Shown here: positions 28,576 to 38,536 of the stretch, in pieces | How the letters are laid out: each line of letters starts with the position of its first letter | How positions within the stretch are numbered: the first letter of the stretch is position 1 | Source: Rotaria sp. Silwood1 | Taxonomy: Eukaryota; Rotifera; Eurotatoria; Philodinida; Philodinidae | Length of the DNA: 64,000 bases | Assembly: GCA_905250075.1 (NCBI GenBank) | Contig: CAJNOP010000548.1 | Location: 76,099 to 140,098, forward strand | Direction of reading: 5' to 3' | Position numbers and translations under genes: made by a program | Notes under the pieces: generated by a model | What the model was told of the DNA's origin: nothing | What the model saw: only the letters and a program-made list of their open reading frames with translations | Databases searched by the model: none

Positions 28576-29532
28576 TTTGTTGAATTCCCTACAAAACAAA
28601 AATTTCCGAACATCTCAAATAGCAGACCCTTGTATTTAATTTCCAATGAAGATTTTTATTTGTGAGTTCGTATTGTCATGTAAAGAAGCGAAAGTACTGA
28701 ATGTTAGAGAAGTTTGAAATCGACTCGTAATCGAAATTTGACGGAATTGATTTGTTTAGAAAATTTCCTTTACTCGTATTAACATTCTCCTCTGATCTAA
28801 GTAACAATTCTCGATTTGATTCTCATAGCAGAATCATCATTTTTCCTGCTATTTCTTTGAAAATTCTTAGTGGAATGGAAAGCGAACACTGCTAAAATCC
28901 TGCAGTTTTGATATAAACAAAAGTTGTCCCTAAATCAGATGGAAAGCTCGAGAAACGTCATGCGAAGACCAACAGCAAACCCTTGTAACAACTGTCACTG
29001 CTCGACGATGATTCGACATGATGATTTTTTTTGCAATCTCGGAACATAATCCTCGCAGTTATAATGAAGATTTCGATTAACAGAAATTGTTTCAGATTTT
29101 AGACATTCTCACGGAATATTCGTCGAGTTCTTCCATGTAGAGTTCTTATGGATCTCGTTATTTTCGTAACTGTTCAGTTAGACGATGTGGGTGAATATAG
29201 GTGTACTATTTACTCATGAAACAGACTCTTAAGTACTTTAGTAACCAGAATTCAAAATGAGAATTTTCATTATCCTGATGAATATTCTAAGAGAAAAAAA
29301 AACAAAAGAATGATTTAGCTTAGATATGATTGATAATAAATCAGAAAAATTCACTTAAATAACGTTGCATAGAATAAAATATTTGAAAATCAACAATTTT
29401 TTTTTTTTCAACATTGACAAAATTAGATTCTCATCAAGTCTAAAGTGTAAGTTTCTGAAATATGAAAATATTAATTTTTTTGTAATTCAGAGCAGTTCAA
29501 TACAGTTCAAAACGAATGAAGGACTCATTCCA
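28576..29532. other. intergenic DNA, possible 5' exon of the NHL gene
   Basis: No frame is recognised. A TTTCAG acceptor at 29574-29579, just inside the NHL reading frame, makes an undetected short upstream exon possible, but none can be named. Confidence 0.4.
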
Positions 29533-30504
29533 ATGAAATCGACGTTTATTTCTACTTTATACTTTTGTTTCATTTCAGCACCACTACGTGCGAGTTCGGT
29601 TGATATTCATCCGAATGCAAAATGGAAACAGAATGCTATCAATGTGGCTGGAGGAAATGAACGAGGCAATGGAAACAATCAACTCTATTACCCCTACGGT
29701 TTATATGTTGATGATGATCAAACGGTTTATATCGCTGATTGGCTTAATCATCGTATTGTGGAATGGAAATGTGGTGCAACGAATGGTCAAGTGGTTGCCG
29801 GTGGAAATGGAGAAGGCACTGGGGCTCATCAATTGTCTTACCCATCAGATGTGATTGTTGACAAAGAGAGAGATAGTCTCATCATCTCCAATAGTTTGAA
29901 TAGAAGAGTGGTTCGATGGTCTCGTCGAAATGGGATAAATGGGGAAACAATCATCTCCAATATCTATTGTTGTGGTTTGACAATGGATGAGAATGGATCT
30001 CTCTATGTCGCTGACACTGAAAAACATGAAGTGAGACGATATAAAATTGGTGACACTCAAGGAACAGTGGCTGCAGGTGGTAATGGAAAAGGAAATCGTC
30101 TCGATCAACTCTTTGAACCCCGTTACGTATTTGTCGATAGAGATCATTCAATATATGTGTCTGATTATTGGAATCATCGTGTGGTGAAATGGAAAGAAGG
30201 TGCAGAACAAGGCATTGTCGTAGCTGGTGGTCAAGGACAAGGAAATAGTCTTACACAATTGTCATATCCTGAAGGAGTCGTTGTCGATCAATTGGGTACT
30301 GTCTATATAGCTGATTGTGACAATCATCGAATCCTACGTTGGCCAAAAGGAGCCACACGATGAAGTGTCATTGCTGGTGGAAACGGTGAAGGAGTGCAGT
30401 CGAACCAACTCTGTGGTCCTATCGGTTTATCATTCGATCGACATGGCAATCTCTATGTCGTTGATGATGGAAATAATCGAGTACAAAAATTTAACATCGA
30501 ATAA
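29533..30504 (+). pseudogene. NHL-repeat beta-propeller protein, one premature TGA
   Basis: The frame encodes about six NHL blades of the form AGGNGxGNxxxQLxYPxGVxVDxxxxVYIADxxNHRIxxW. This is a propeller typical of extracellular or scaffold proteins, common in bdelloids. Residues before blade 1 (MKSTFISTLYFCFISAPLRA) could be a signal peptide. A TTTCAG acceptor at 29574-29579 suggests instead that coding starts in an unseen upstream exon. An in-frame TGA at 30361-30363 interrupts it after WPKGATR. The same frame then continues without further defects (SVIAGGNGEGVQSNQLCGP...) through a complete last blade to TAA at 30502. The stop sits where a Gly (GGA) is usual, so it looks like a single substitution: a young pseudogene or allele, or a sequencing error. 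A 100-N gap follows 30 bp downstream. Confidence 0.8.
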
Positions 30505-30534
30505 ATTCTCAGTGATGATTAATTTTATTTTTTT

Positions 30535-30634
30535 NNNNNNNNNNNNNNNNNNNNNNNNNNNNNNNNNNNNNNNNNNNNNNNNNNNNNNNNNNNNNNNNNN
30601 NNNNNNNNNNNNNNNNNNNNNNNNNNNNNNNNNN
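30535..30634. other. 100-base assembly gap
   Basis: Exactly 100 N between a T run and an A run, 30 bp after the NHL gene. Confidence 0.98.
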
Positions 30635-32263
30635 AAAAAACAGAATGAAACATGTTGAAAAATAAATTATCATCAGTTACAACCAGCACATATCGTATGG
30701 AAATAGGTTTTATAAATAATTTAATATCATAATATTAGTTGAAGTATTATCAAATAGCATAGAAAGATAGAGCTTTTTTTTCTCTATCAGACTACATAAA
30801 AAGAAAATTTCTTAAAGCCTACTTTGAAAGAAAAAATTGGAACTCTCACTACTTTTGGTATGCCCTAAGTATTACTTATTATAAGAACAAAATCATTAAC
30901 AGATTATATACATAAAGATTTTATAATTTGATTGAAAATAACAAAAGGAAACATTGAATGAATTATACAAAATCAAAAGTATAATTTCTTCTACCAAGTG
31001 TTGAACTATATGGAAAAGGTTTTGGTCATCAGAAAAAAACCATGAAAACACATTTTTTTAGAGTGATCTTTTTTTTGATAGATTTAATATTTTTGTGAGG
31101 TTTGTAAATTCATCACTGTTAAAGAAATGAATCTAATTCTAACGATATGGATGTCTCTATCTTCACTATACATGTTCTCTCGAACTTGAAAGCATAGAGA
31201 ATTTTTTTTCTCTATTCTAATTATTCTTTGAATTTAAGTGATTAGTAGTTTAGATAATAAAGAAATGTAATCGAAAGATATTAATTCAAAGTGTAATATA
31301 AACAGCATTTAATGTCTCATAAACATCATGAACAAGAATAATATATTGATGATTAAGTTCATGCAAATATTGAGCATTCTGATGAAATCTGTTGATTAAA
31401 TATATATGTATTTGAGTATTCATTACTGTAGAATGTTCTTTTTATGGAATGATTTCTATTACAAATCGATCAGATGTGCCTAAAAAGAAAAAGAAAAAAA
31501 CATATTATGATGTTAAAGTTCCACCGATCATAAATTGACCTTGGCTCGAGTAAATTCCATTGAAATAAAAAAAAAAGAATTCTGAATATGTTAAGGCTCT
31601 AGCAGAGAGACTATGTTAATATTTCAAAAAAGACACTGAACATGGTAGTTTTCAGGTTTCAGAGAATTTTTATCGGAAATCATTTCAAAGAGAACAAAAT
31701 GAAAAGTAGCTGCATTTTCTACAACCTTTCCTCCTTGAGAAATTTAAAAGTATCATAAAAACTGAATAGTATGTGTTTCTTAATAAGTTTTTTTGTGTTG
31801 CTTTTAACTTTCTAAGAGAAGAAGATCGTAGAAAATACCGGAAGCCTTTATTGTGTTTGGTCTTTTAGACATCTTGTCATCACAGTTTATCGATAAAATC
31901 TTGATATATAGAATGATTTATTTAGAAAAACTCTATAAACTATTGAAAACACTATCGAGATTTGAGTTTATTGTTTAATAAAACGATTCGTTGTTTGATT
32001 TTTCATTGTATTTTACCTCAAATAAAACATAATTTAACTTCACCATAAAACATCACATATATTTTTCACGTACAATCAATAATGGCACAGTTGAATCTTC
32101 TTCTGTTGCATTTCTATGTTTTTTATGCAAAACCTATTTTAATATTATTATCAAGAACATATCTTTTGAATGAAATGCGACCAAATGAATATAGATTACT
32201 AATTAAATGTACGCATGAAAAATATTTATTGATAAGTCTATAAAGCTACAACAACGATATAAA
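30635..32263. other. AT-rich intergenic DNA
   Basis: No gene or repeat recognised. The first exons of the CCT-eta pseudogene would be expected here but cannot be found by eye. Confidence 0.5.
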
Positions 32264-33946
32264 ATGATAGTGCAACAATACTTAAATGATTTCAGATTGT
32301 TCATCCGACCAACATCTCAAAGAATATTAAAAAACACAAAAAAAAACAAACATTTATTGGAAATGGTATGCAGCATCCAACTTATAATTATTCGTGCTTT
32401 ACGAAAAGCTACAGCATTAACAATAAAAAATAAAATTAAAGAAAGTGTTGTTAATATTAAATCGAACGAAATGATCCTAAGTAAAAATTTCAATGTTTTT
32501 TGTTTTTTTTCGAAATCAATTAAAAAAATTTATATTCATTTTAGAAAAAAAATGGTTGTTAATGTTGTTCGTATGTTAGATGAAGTAGTTACATTGAATA
32601 TGTAATTATATTTATTTTAAATAATTAAGAACGACGACGACGATGAACGAAGAAGTTAAATCAGGTAACTCTCTTATTGAATCATAGATCACAATAAAAT
32701 CTCTAAAGACTATCATCAAAGTAACACAGTTTAGATCATTATTCTAATCATTTATTCTATCACAATATGGATTCAATTTGGGAATAGACAGACAAGACAA
32801 TATAGTGAATTTTTCGATAGCTCTTTGATATCGAGCACAAATTATCATAGACTCTAAATTCTCCGATGCTTCCTTCAGGGACATAGAGGAATTTCATAGG
32901 TCAGAACATTTTTCCACGCAAAACTTTCTACTTCATTTTTTTTTTCTAAGTATTTATGTCTTTTCCTTTCAAAAATATTGTTCTTAGAACTCGAAAGAAG
33001 TAAAATACTCCAAAGCAGCTTGACTCCATAAAAACGAACCATCAATTGACAAATTTATGATCCTAACTGGAATATATTAACTACAAAGTTCATATGGTAC
33101 TTTTCGTCTAGTGACACAGATCAGTTTAAGCATGGATCGACATTTCGACATTGCTCATTTGATAATCCTTTTCATAAGAAAACATTGAGTTAGTCTACGT
33201 GCAATTTTCAAGAATTTGACTCCAATGATGCTTTGATTAAATTAATTCTTCATCGGGTAGCAAACGGGTAATTTGTTTTTACAAAAAATAATTTTTAGAA
33301 TTTCTTTAAACCAATTTAGTTTCTTATGCTGACTCTGAATATCATATTAGTTTGCACTTAAATTCAACTTTTTTCTGATTGTAATTATTTAAATCTTGAT
33401 CAAAAGGATTATCATATGAACAACTTGAGAATTTTAGTCGATTGAATTATTTTGTTTTTAAAGTCAAACATAATATAAAATATGTTCTAGAATTGATAAT
33501 TTGTGTTACTTTATTGATAGGTTTTAGTTTTTTTTGTCTCTGTTAGGATTGGATTTGAAAAAAAGTAACAGATGGTTCATTTGAGGTAGACGATTTCATT
33601 GAATAATGAAAAATATTATTTGATTTTTTAGAATTATTTACAATTCATGACTTGTTGCTGCGGCGTTGCATTTAAAAAAATTTTTTAAACCTAAAATAGC
33701 TTTACTTAATATTGAACTTGAATTAAAAGTTAAACGTGATAATGCTGAAATTCGTCTTGATAATGTTGCCATGAAGCTGTTTTTTTTCTTGAATGGAATT
33801 TTTTCTTTATTGAAAGTATTTATATATACATAGGAGTATCAATGAATTGTTGATGGTAAATAGTCAATACTTTAAGATAAACTTGAAAAATGACATAAAG
33901 TTGGTGTTAATGTTGTTCTTTCAAAATTATCTATTGATGATCAGTA
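32264..33946 (+). pseudogene. CCT7: T-complex protein 1 subunit eta (CCT7) pseudogene
   Basis: CCT-eta is a subunit of the cytosolic chaperonin that folds actin and tubulin. Pieces of it survive in order on the plus strand. An open stretch at 32264-32605 contains IQLIIIRALRKATALTIKNK and, after an intron remnant (gtaaaa...ttttag), KKMVVNVVRMLDEVVTLNM. About 1 kb later comes GVAFKK (about 33662-33680), then FKPKIALLNIELELKVKRDN (33684 on), then EYQ-IVDG...DKLEK...VGVNVVLSKLSIDD (33834-33943). The last piece has stops at several positions. The exon normally holding the RKLLEKCA segment is missing, as is the TFSYAGFE stretch. Frameshifts, deletions and stops show decay. Retained intron-like remnants indicate a decayed genomic copy, not a processed one. 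No N-terminal or C-terminal third is visible. Confidence 0.85.
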
Positions 33947-34516
33947 AATAATCTGTTTGTTTTTTAGTGAATAGCCGCCTGGCTCTCTACTATTCTTAAA
34001 AAGAGCAGACTCATTGTTATATGTTTGATTACTTTGACTTGTGCTTCTCTCTCGAACAGATATATTGATTGGCTTATTTTTTAAATGTATTTCGTGGTAA
34101 CAGAAAAAGTGAATTAGATCTATCATATAAACTGTCAGATCTGATGTTCATACCTGCAACTTTGACAATAAACAATTTTCGTTGAGACTCTTCTCAATGC
34201 AAAGTTTCAAGTCGAAATTTGTAAATCAATTTTTTAGCTTGACTTTTCACATTCAAAAATGGTAACTCAACTGAAGAGCCTCCCTTCAAAGGTCGACATT
34301 CGACGAAAATAACTTTTAAAAATTGAGTACACTATTCGATACAAAATTTTTGAATACATATCCATATTTACATCGATCTTCTTTCTTATCAAAAGACAAT
34401 CGATTTTTTCCTAAAAAATGAGTATTTTTTTTCTTAACCATATGGCGAGTAAAATTAAAAGAAAAAAAAGCATTTCGGATAAATATTAAGACTATTGAGT
34501 ACAGACATGCAAGAGT
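33947..34516. other. intergenic DNA
   Basis: No recognised gene. The minus frame running through 34316-34690 is the LRR relic plus unrelated downstream bases. Confidence 0.5.
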
Positions 34517-34565
34517 AGGGTGTGGGGTGTGGGTGCTCGTTTGATTCATACACACCCACACCCTT
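34517..34565. repeat. telomere-like inverted array
   Basis: AGGGTGTGGGGTGTGGGTG, 14 bp of spacer, then CACACCCACACCCT: a foldback of TGTGGG-type units ending AGGGTGTGG...CCACACCCT. The minus-strand LRR relic (34565-34908) stops exactly at its right edge. Confidence 0.8.
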
Positions 34566-34908
34566 ATACTTGTGCTATTGCGCAATGCATGGTCGAGAGT
34601 TGAAACACCTGGTGATGTGATATTATTAGTTCCTAGATCGAGTTCAATGCATTGTCTGCCAATAATTGCTTGTTGGGCTATAATCTTCATATTTTGATCG
34701 ATTAACTGCTGATTACTTAAGTCAATTCATGCGCAAGACTGAGAATGAACAATTATTCATTTGAAGTTCAAATCATCAAGACTATTTGATGGATCAGCAG
34801 GCTTCGAAAAATCATTTTGAATGGGAAGTAAATCACGTGAAATATCCATATGAAGTGGAGAAGTAGGTGCAATTTTCTTCAATTGAATTACATGAAGGTC
34901 TGAGGGTG
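34565..34908 (-). pseudogene. leucine-rich-repeat (RNI-type) protein relic
   Basis: One minus-strand frame reads about 114 codons. It includes IDLSNQQLIDQNMKIIAQQ, CIELDLGTNNITSPGVSTLD and HALRNSTSI, matching RNI-type LRR units of the LxLxxNxIxxxGxxxLxxAL form. In-frame TGA codons lie at 34757-34759 and 34727-34729. Upstream of the LRR units the frame reads DLHVIQLKKIAPTSPLHM, which is not LRR-like. The relic is bounded on one side by the array at 34517-34565 and on the other by the array at 34909-34967. It is probably a fragment of a much longer gene. Confidence 0.7.
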
Positions 34909-34967
34909 TTGTTGTAGTGTGGGTGTGAGGTGTGATTTATTGTGATTCTTTCCTCATCCTACACTCA
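34909..34967. repeat. degenerate telomere-like inverted array
   Basis: The G-rich arm gtagtgtgggtgtgaggtgtg is followed by AT-rich spacer and a weak C-rich arm (cctcatcctacactc). It has the same arm order as its neighbours and borders the LRR relic. Confidence 0.5.
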
Positions 34968-35210
34968 AATCTAATAAATTGCCCTAAGCAAATACTTCGC
35001 CACTGAGTACATTCAATGAAGCGGAAAGTGAAATTTTATTTACAATTTGATGAGTATCTCAAGTGCAGGAAGTTCAACTAAACGACCAAGAAATTTAAGC
35101 TGTGGAGTTATTGTTAACTGGTGAAGAAGATGGAAAACTAAGAACTTTTCTGAACATATGAAAAAGTATATAATCGTTTTAAACCTTTGTATAAGCTTGC
35201 CAAACCGATC
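34968..35210. other. possible decayed coding DNA
   Basis: On the minus strand near 35130-35040 a frame reads PQLKFLGRLVELPALEILIKL, which could be a further piece of the adjacent LRR relic. This is weak and unsupported by neighbours. Confidence 0.3.
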
Positions 35211-35267
35211 AGGGTGTAGATGTGGCTGCGGGCTTAAATCATTATTTCACTCGCATACCCACACCCT
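35211..35267. repeat. telomere-like inverted array
   Basis: AGGGTGTAGATGTGGCTGCGGG, about 20 bp of spacer, then CATACCCACACCCT. It is a small foldback with matching AGGGTGT...ACACCCT ends. Confidence 0.7.
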
Positions 35268-35937
35268 ATAGTATAATCATCATGTAGAATGTCTTTGATT
35301 TGTTGATAAAATAGTTTCCAAAATCATTTCAATAGCTGATTCATTTCTAAGTGTCACTTGTTCTTGTTGCCAATTTTTGTAACATCTTATGATAAAAGTT
35401 CGACTAGAGTGATATTCAAAAAATGAATATAATCAAGATGAGTTCAAGATTTGAATGCAACTAGTTCTTCATTTTAAACAAAAAGAAAACATAATGATTG
35501 CAATCATAAAATTAAAGTTCAACATTAGTTCGTTCACTTGAATGCAAGGTTTAGTCAAGTTTAAGGAGATTTTCAAGCAAAAATTAGATTTCTTTGTTTT
35601 GTGTTTTTTTTTTAAGTATAATTTCACTTAGATCTAATAGTCGTCTTGTTTGTTATGGAAAGGTAAAGAAGTGTATATGTTGAGAAAGAGAATAGAACGA
35701 AGAAAAGATAAAAATACATAGTTGGTGACCTTTACTTGCGAATGGCAGAAAAGTACGAACGGTTAAAACAAGTAGATAATGAAAAGAAATACGAAGAAGA
35801 TACAAAATATGCATTATCATCATGACGATAGTAGAGTTCATTTTTATACATATATATATAGTCTGCATTGTGACTTTTTTCTTATTGAAATACTTGTATC
35901 AACTTTTTAAAGAACAATTTTTTTGTCCAGAGCAAAT
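35268..35937. other. intergenic DNA upstream of the questin-oxidase-like gene
   Basis: A short coding-like minus frame near 35390-35290 (CYKNWQQEQVTLRNESAIEM) starts next to the array but is not recognised. The final T-rich TTTTTTGTCCAG at about 35919-35930 looks like a splice acceptor, so the downstream gene may have a small 5' exon here. Confidence 0.4.
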
Positions 35938-37206
35938 ATGTATACTCTGTCATCTAATGAATTTATCAAAAATCCTGACATCTACCTATTACCTGGTATA
36001 ACTCCTGAGACAATTGAAACTTGTTCTCATCTTCTTCAACAGAATCACGAGAATTATCATGTCTATTTCAATATTCAATATGGTTTTCACAATCATACCG
36101 CACATCATCTTCTAGCTGCATTAGGTCTTGGTGCTTCTTCTCATACATTGAAACATATCTATGAAAATCAGAAGAAAATTCAACAGCCTATAGTTTCACT
36201 TCATAAGAAACAAGATTTCGGTGTAAATAAATGTTTAGGTGATGATAATTACTATCATGATTATTTAGAATTCTTTACAAAAGAATTGAACAATGAAAGA
36301 TATCAAGGAAAAATTGAAGATTTAATTGAAGATTATTTATTCAATAAAGATTATCTTGTTCTAATATTAAGTGGTGCTTATCATGCATTTATTCATCTTG
36401 GATATGCCTTAGAATTTCAATCAAAACTAATGGCTATTGAAGGTTTAGCAATGGCAGCAATTGATCGAGTTAGTGTTAAAGATGTTTTAGAACATTTGAA
36501 ATATGATCAGAACAAAGATGGTAATAAAACAGCCTTAGAAATTATTGAATTGATTGGTAAAGATCAACGTTTTGACGAGAAGATTCTTGCCACAGATGGT
36601 GAAATTGGACTGAAGATGAATAAATTATTGGAAAGAGGTGCTGGTCCATTAATTGCAGAATATGCTCAAATGTGGAAATGCGATTTAGTAGATGCTAGAC
36701 GAGCTAGTGTTCTAGTAAATACAGCTATTATACGGCCAAAGAAAGCACCTCGTCTCGATTTCTACTTGATGCATGCAACAACGAGTGGTCTATTCTTAGA
36801 TATATTGGTTCATTCATTAAAAAACAAGGAAAATCAATTAAAATTGATGAGAGCTAAATTTGCAGTTGATCTTCTTTTCTATGTTGTACGTGGACGACCA
36901 AAATTAGATATAAATTATTTATGTAATGAATATCAAGTGTCACAAGAACATTCGTATTTACATGCACAAAATCCATGGTTACCTCTTATTGACAAATGTT
37001 TAACACATCCAGATGAACATGTACCAAAGACTATAAGAGCATTGGTCTATGCTGAAAAATTTGGTAGTTCACAAGATAAAGATAAATTACCTTATTTGAA
37101 AATTGCACAAATGATAATGGATACTTTATTTCCTGCTGATAAGAAAAATTGGATTCATGACGATATTTGTTCGAATGAATATTGGAAGACAGTGGAAGAT
37201 TTGTGA
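35938..37206 (+). CDS. questin oxidase-like protein (DUF4243 / AflY family)
   Basis: A single uninterrupted exon of 422 codons from the ATG at 35938 to TGA. Family features seen are the N-terminal YHVYFNIQYGFHNHTAHHLL, the central YHAFIHLGYALEF with paired His residues, and HATTSGLFL in the second half. These His-rich blocks characterise the questin-oxidase-like family. Its studied members (fungal AflY, GedK) carry out Baeyer-Villiger-type ring opening of anthraquinones. The substrate in an animal is unknown. Bdelloids and other small invertebrates do carry members, and fungal or bacterial origin by horizontal transfer is plausible but not shown. No intron is visible inside, unlike PI4K2 and CorA, though an acceptor-like sequence just before the ATG could add a short leader exon. 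Codon use is as AT-rich as its neighbours. Confidence 0.8.
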   Translation: MYTLSSNEFIKNPDIYLLPGITPETIETCSHLLQQNHENYHVYFNIQYGFHNHTAHHLLAALGLGASSHTLKHIYENQKKIQQPIVSLHKKQDFGVNKCLGDDNYYHDYLEFFTKELNNERYQGKIEDLIEDYLFNKDYLVLILSGAYHAFIHLGYALEFQSKLMAIEGLAMAAIDRVSVKDVLEHLKYDQNKDGNKTALEIIELIGKDQRFDEKILATDGEIGLKMNKLLERGAGPLIAEYAQMWKCDLVDARRASVLVNTAIIRPKKAPRLDFYLMHATTSGLFLDILVHSLKNKENQLKLMRAKFAVDLLFYVVRGRPKLDINYLCNEYQVSQEHSYLHAQNPWLPLIDKCLTHPDEHVPKTIRALVYAEKFGSSQDKDKLPYLKIAQMIMDTLFPADKKNWIHDDICSNEYWKTVEDL

Positions 37207-37558
37207 AGACATTCTTTCTTTTGATATTATTCAAAACAGTTTTATTTAGTCTCGAAATGTCACATAAAACTTTCAAAAAAAAAGATACACTTGAAGAAAA
37301 AAATAGAGATGATTAATGATTGTAATCAATTAATTTTTTTAGAATTTTAACTTTTTATATATGATCATACTCATCGAGGGCTTTAACGAAAAGAAAGAAA
37401 TGATGATATATGCTCGAAGATATCACATCCAGGGAAAAAGAAAGAAGAAAGAAAAACATGCTGTGAGGACAATGCCCGTAACAATTTGTATTTGATGAAA
37501 TAAAGTAGAAATGAACTCAATGTCATTCTACATGAACCAATTGTGTGCAGAAGTCTTT
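37207..37558. other. convergent intergenic region
   Basis: AT-rich 3' flank shared by the questin-oxidase-like gene (plus) and the GPCR (minus). Nothing else is seen. Confidence 0.55.
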
Positions 37559-38536
37559 TTAATAATGCGATGGTAATGTGTTCATCGCTGTAACCGTGTT
37601 TCGGTTAGCCATCACCTGAAATCTGGCACCACAACAAAGTTGAAAGATTGTATTCACTAGTCGAACAAGTTCATCTCTATATACTCGACCCGCAAGAGTA
37701 TACAAGAAAAAAGGCGTGGCATACGAAAGATTGACAGGAACTCTGAAGATCTGGTAGAGGAAATAGAACATGATAGTAGATCGAAACGAGATTGGTAGAA
37801 TCGATATGATAAAGATCACACAAAAAGGCAGAATGAGGGCAATATGAGTGGCCACTTGAAGAAGAAGCATACGAACAAGTTGTTTTTCAGTGCGACGATA
37901 ACGCGAAACTCTTACAGGAATTGCACGCATCTGATTTGCATTATAGATGGTTAAGAGACCAAAAAGAGCCATCAAACCGGGTTCAATTATTGCAAACAGA
38001 ACCACTAATATAATGAGATAAACTTGACCAGATAGATTATTCGGTCGAGCGGAACACTGAAGGGCATAATCTTGCTGCAAATCGAACACTATCAGCATAC
38101 CTATGAATAAGAAAGCGAATGCGGTGACGGTAAGTACAAGCATCCATCGAGCTACACGCATTGTGCTAAACTTGCGCTGTCTATCGTTGGATGAACTGCC
38201 GCAATATCGATCGATCGAAGCAAGCACGAGGAAATTGGCGGACAAGTGTGGACACAGACTGATGATATAGTAGATAATTTTACAAAAGATCTGTGAATAT
38301 TTGGCCGGATCCAGCTGATATCCATCGGCCAATAGAATATAGATGAGAATTGTACTTGAATAGAAGAGATTATTGATAGACAAAGCAATAGAATAAAGAG
38401 AACACGCGTGACGATTTAAGGCGGCACGTGTGAATATGACAATATTGAGCAAGTTGCCCAACACACCTGCAACAATAATTGGTGAGTAGATGCCTCGTAC
38501 AATTTGAGTAACAAGTTCCATGAGCGAATCAGCCAT
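37559..38536 (-). CDS. rhodopsin-class (family A) GPCR
   Basis: A single-exon 325-residue membrane receptor with seven hydrophobic segments, starting at the ATG at 38536. TM1 has the GN pair (VAGVLGNLLNIVIF). A Cys precedes TM3 (SQIFCKIIYYI), and TM3 ends in the intact G-protein contact motif IDRY. The third cytoplasmic loop is basic (SRYRRTEKQLVR). TM7 has PVNLSYATPFFLYTLAG in the place of NPxxY. The short C-tail has a Cys pair (QLCCG) that could be palmitoylated. It belongs to the expanded bdelloid orphan GPCRs related to the truncated receptor at 58.9-59.3 kb. The frame is intact and base composition is less AT-rich than the GPCR at 1.6 kb. Ligand unknown. Confidence 0.88.
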   Translation of the reverse strand: MADSLMELVTQIVRGIYSPIIVAGVLGNLLNIVIFTRAALNRHACSLYSIALSINNLFYSSTILIYILLADGYQLDPAKYSQIFCKIIYYIISLCPHLSANFLVLASIDRYCGSSSNDRQRKFSTMRVARWMLVLTVTAFAFLFIGMLIVFDLQQDYALQCSARPNNLSGQVYLIILVVLFAIIEPGLMALFGLLTIYNANQMRAIPVRVSRYRRTEKQLVRMLLLQVATHIALILPFCVIFIISILPISFRSTIMFYFLYQIFRVPVNLSYATPFFLYTLAGRVYRDELVRLVNTIFQLCCGARFQVMANRNTVTAMNTLPSHY

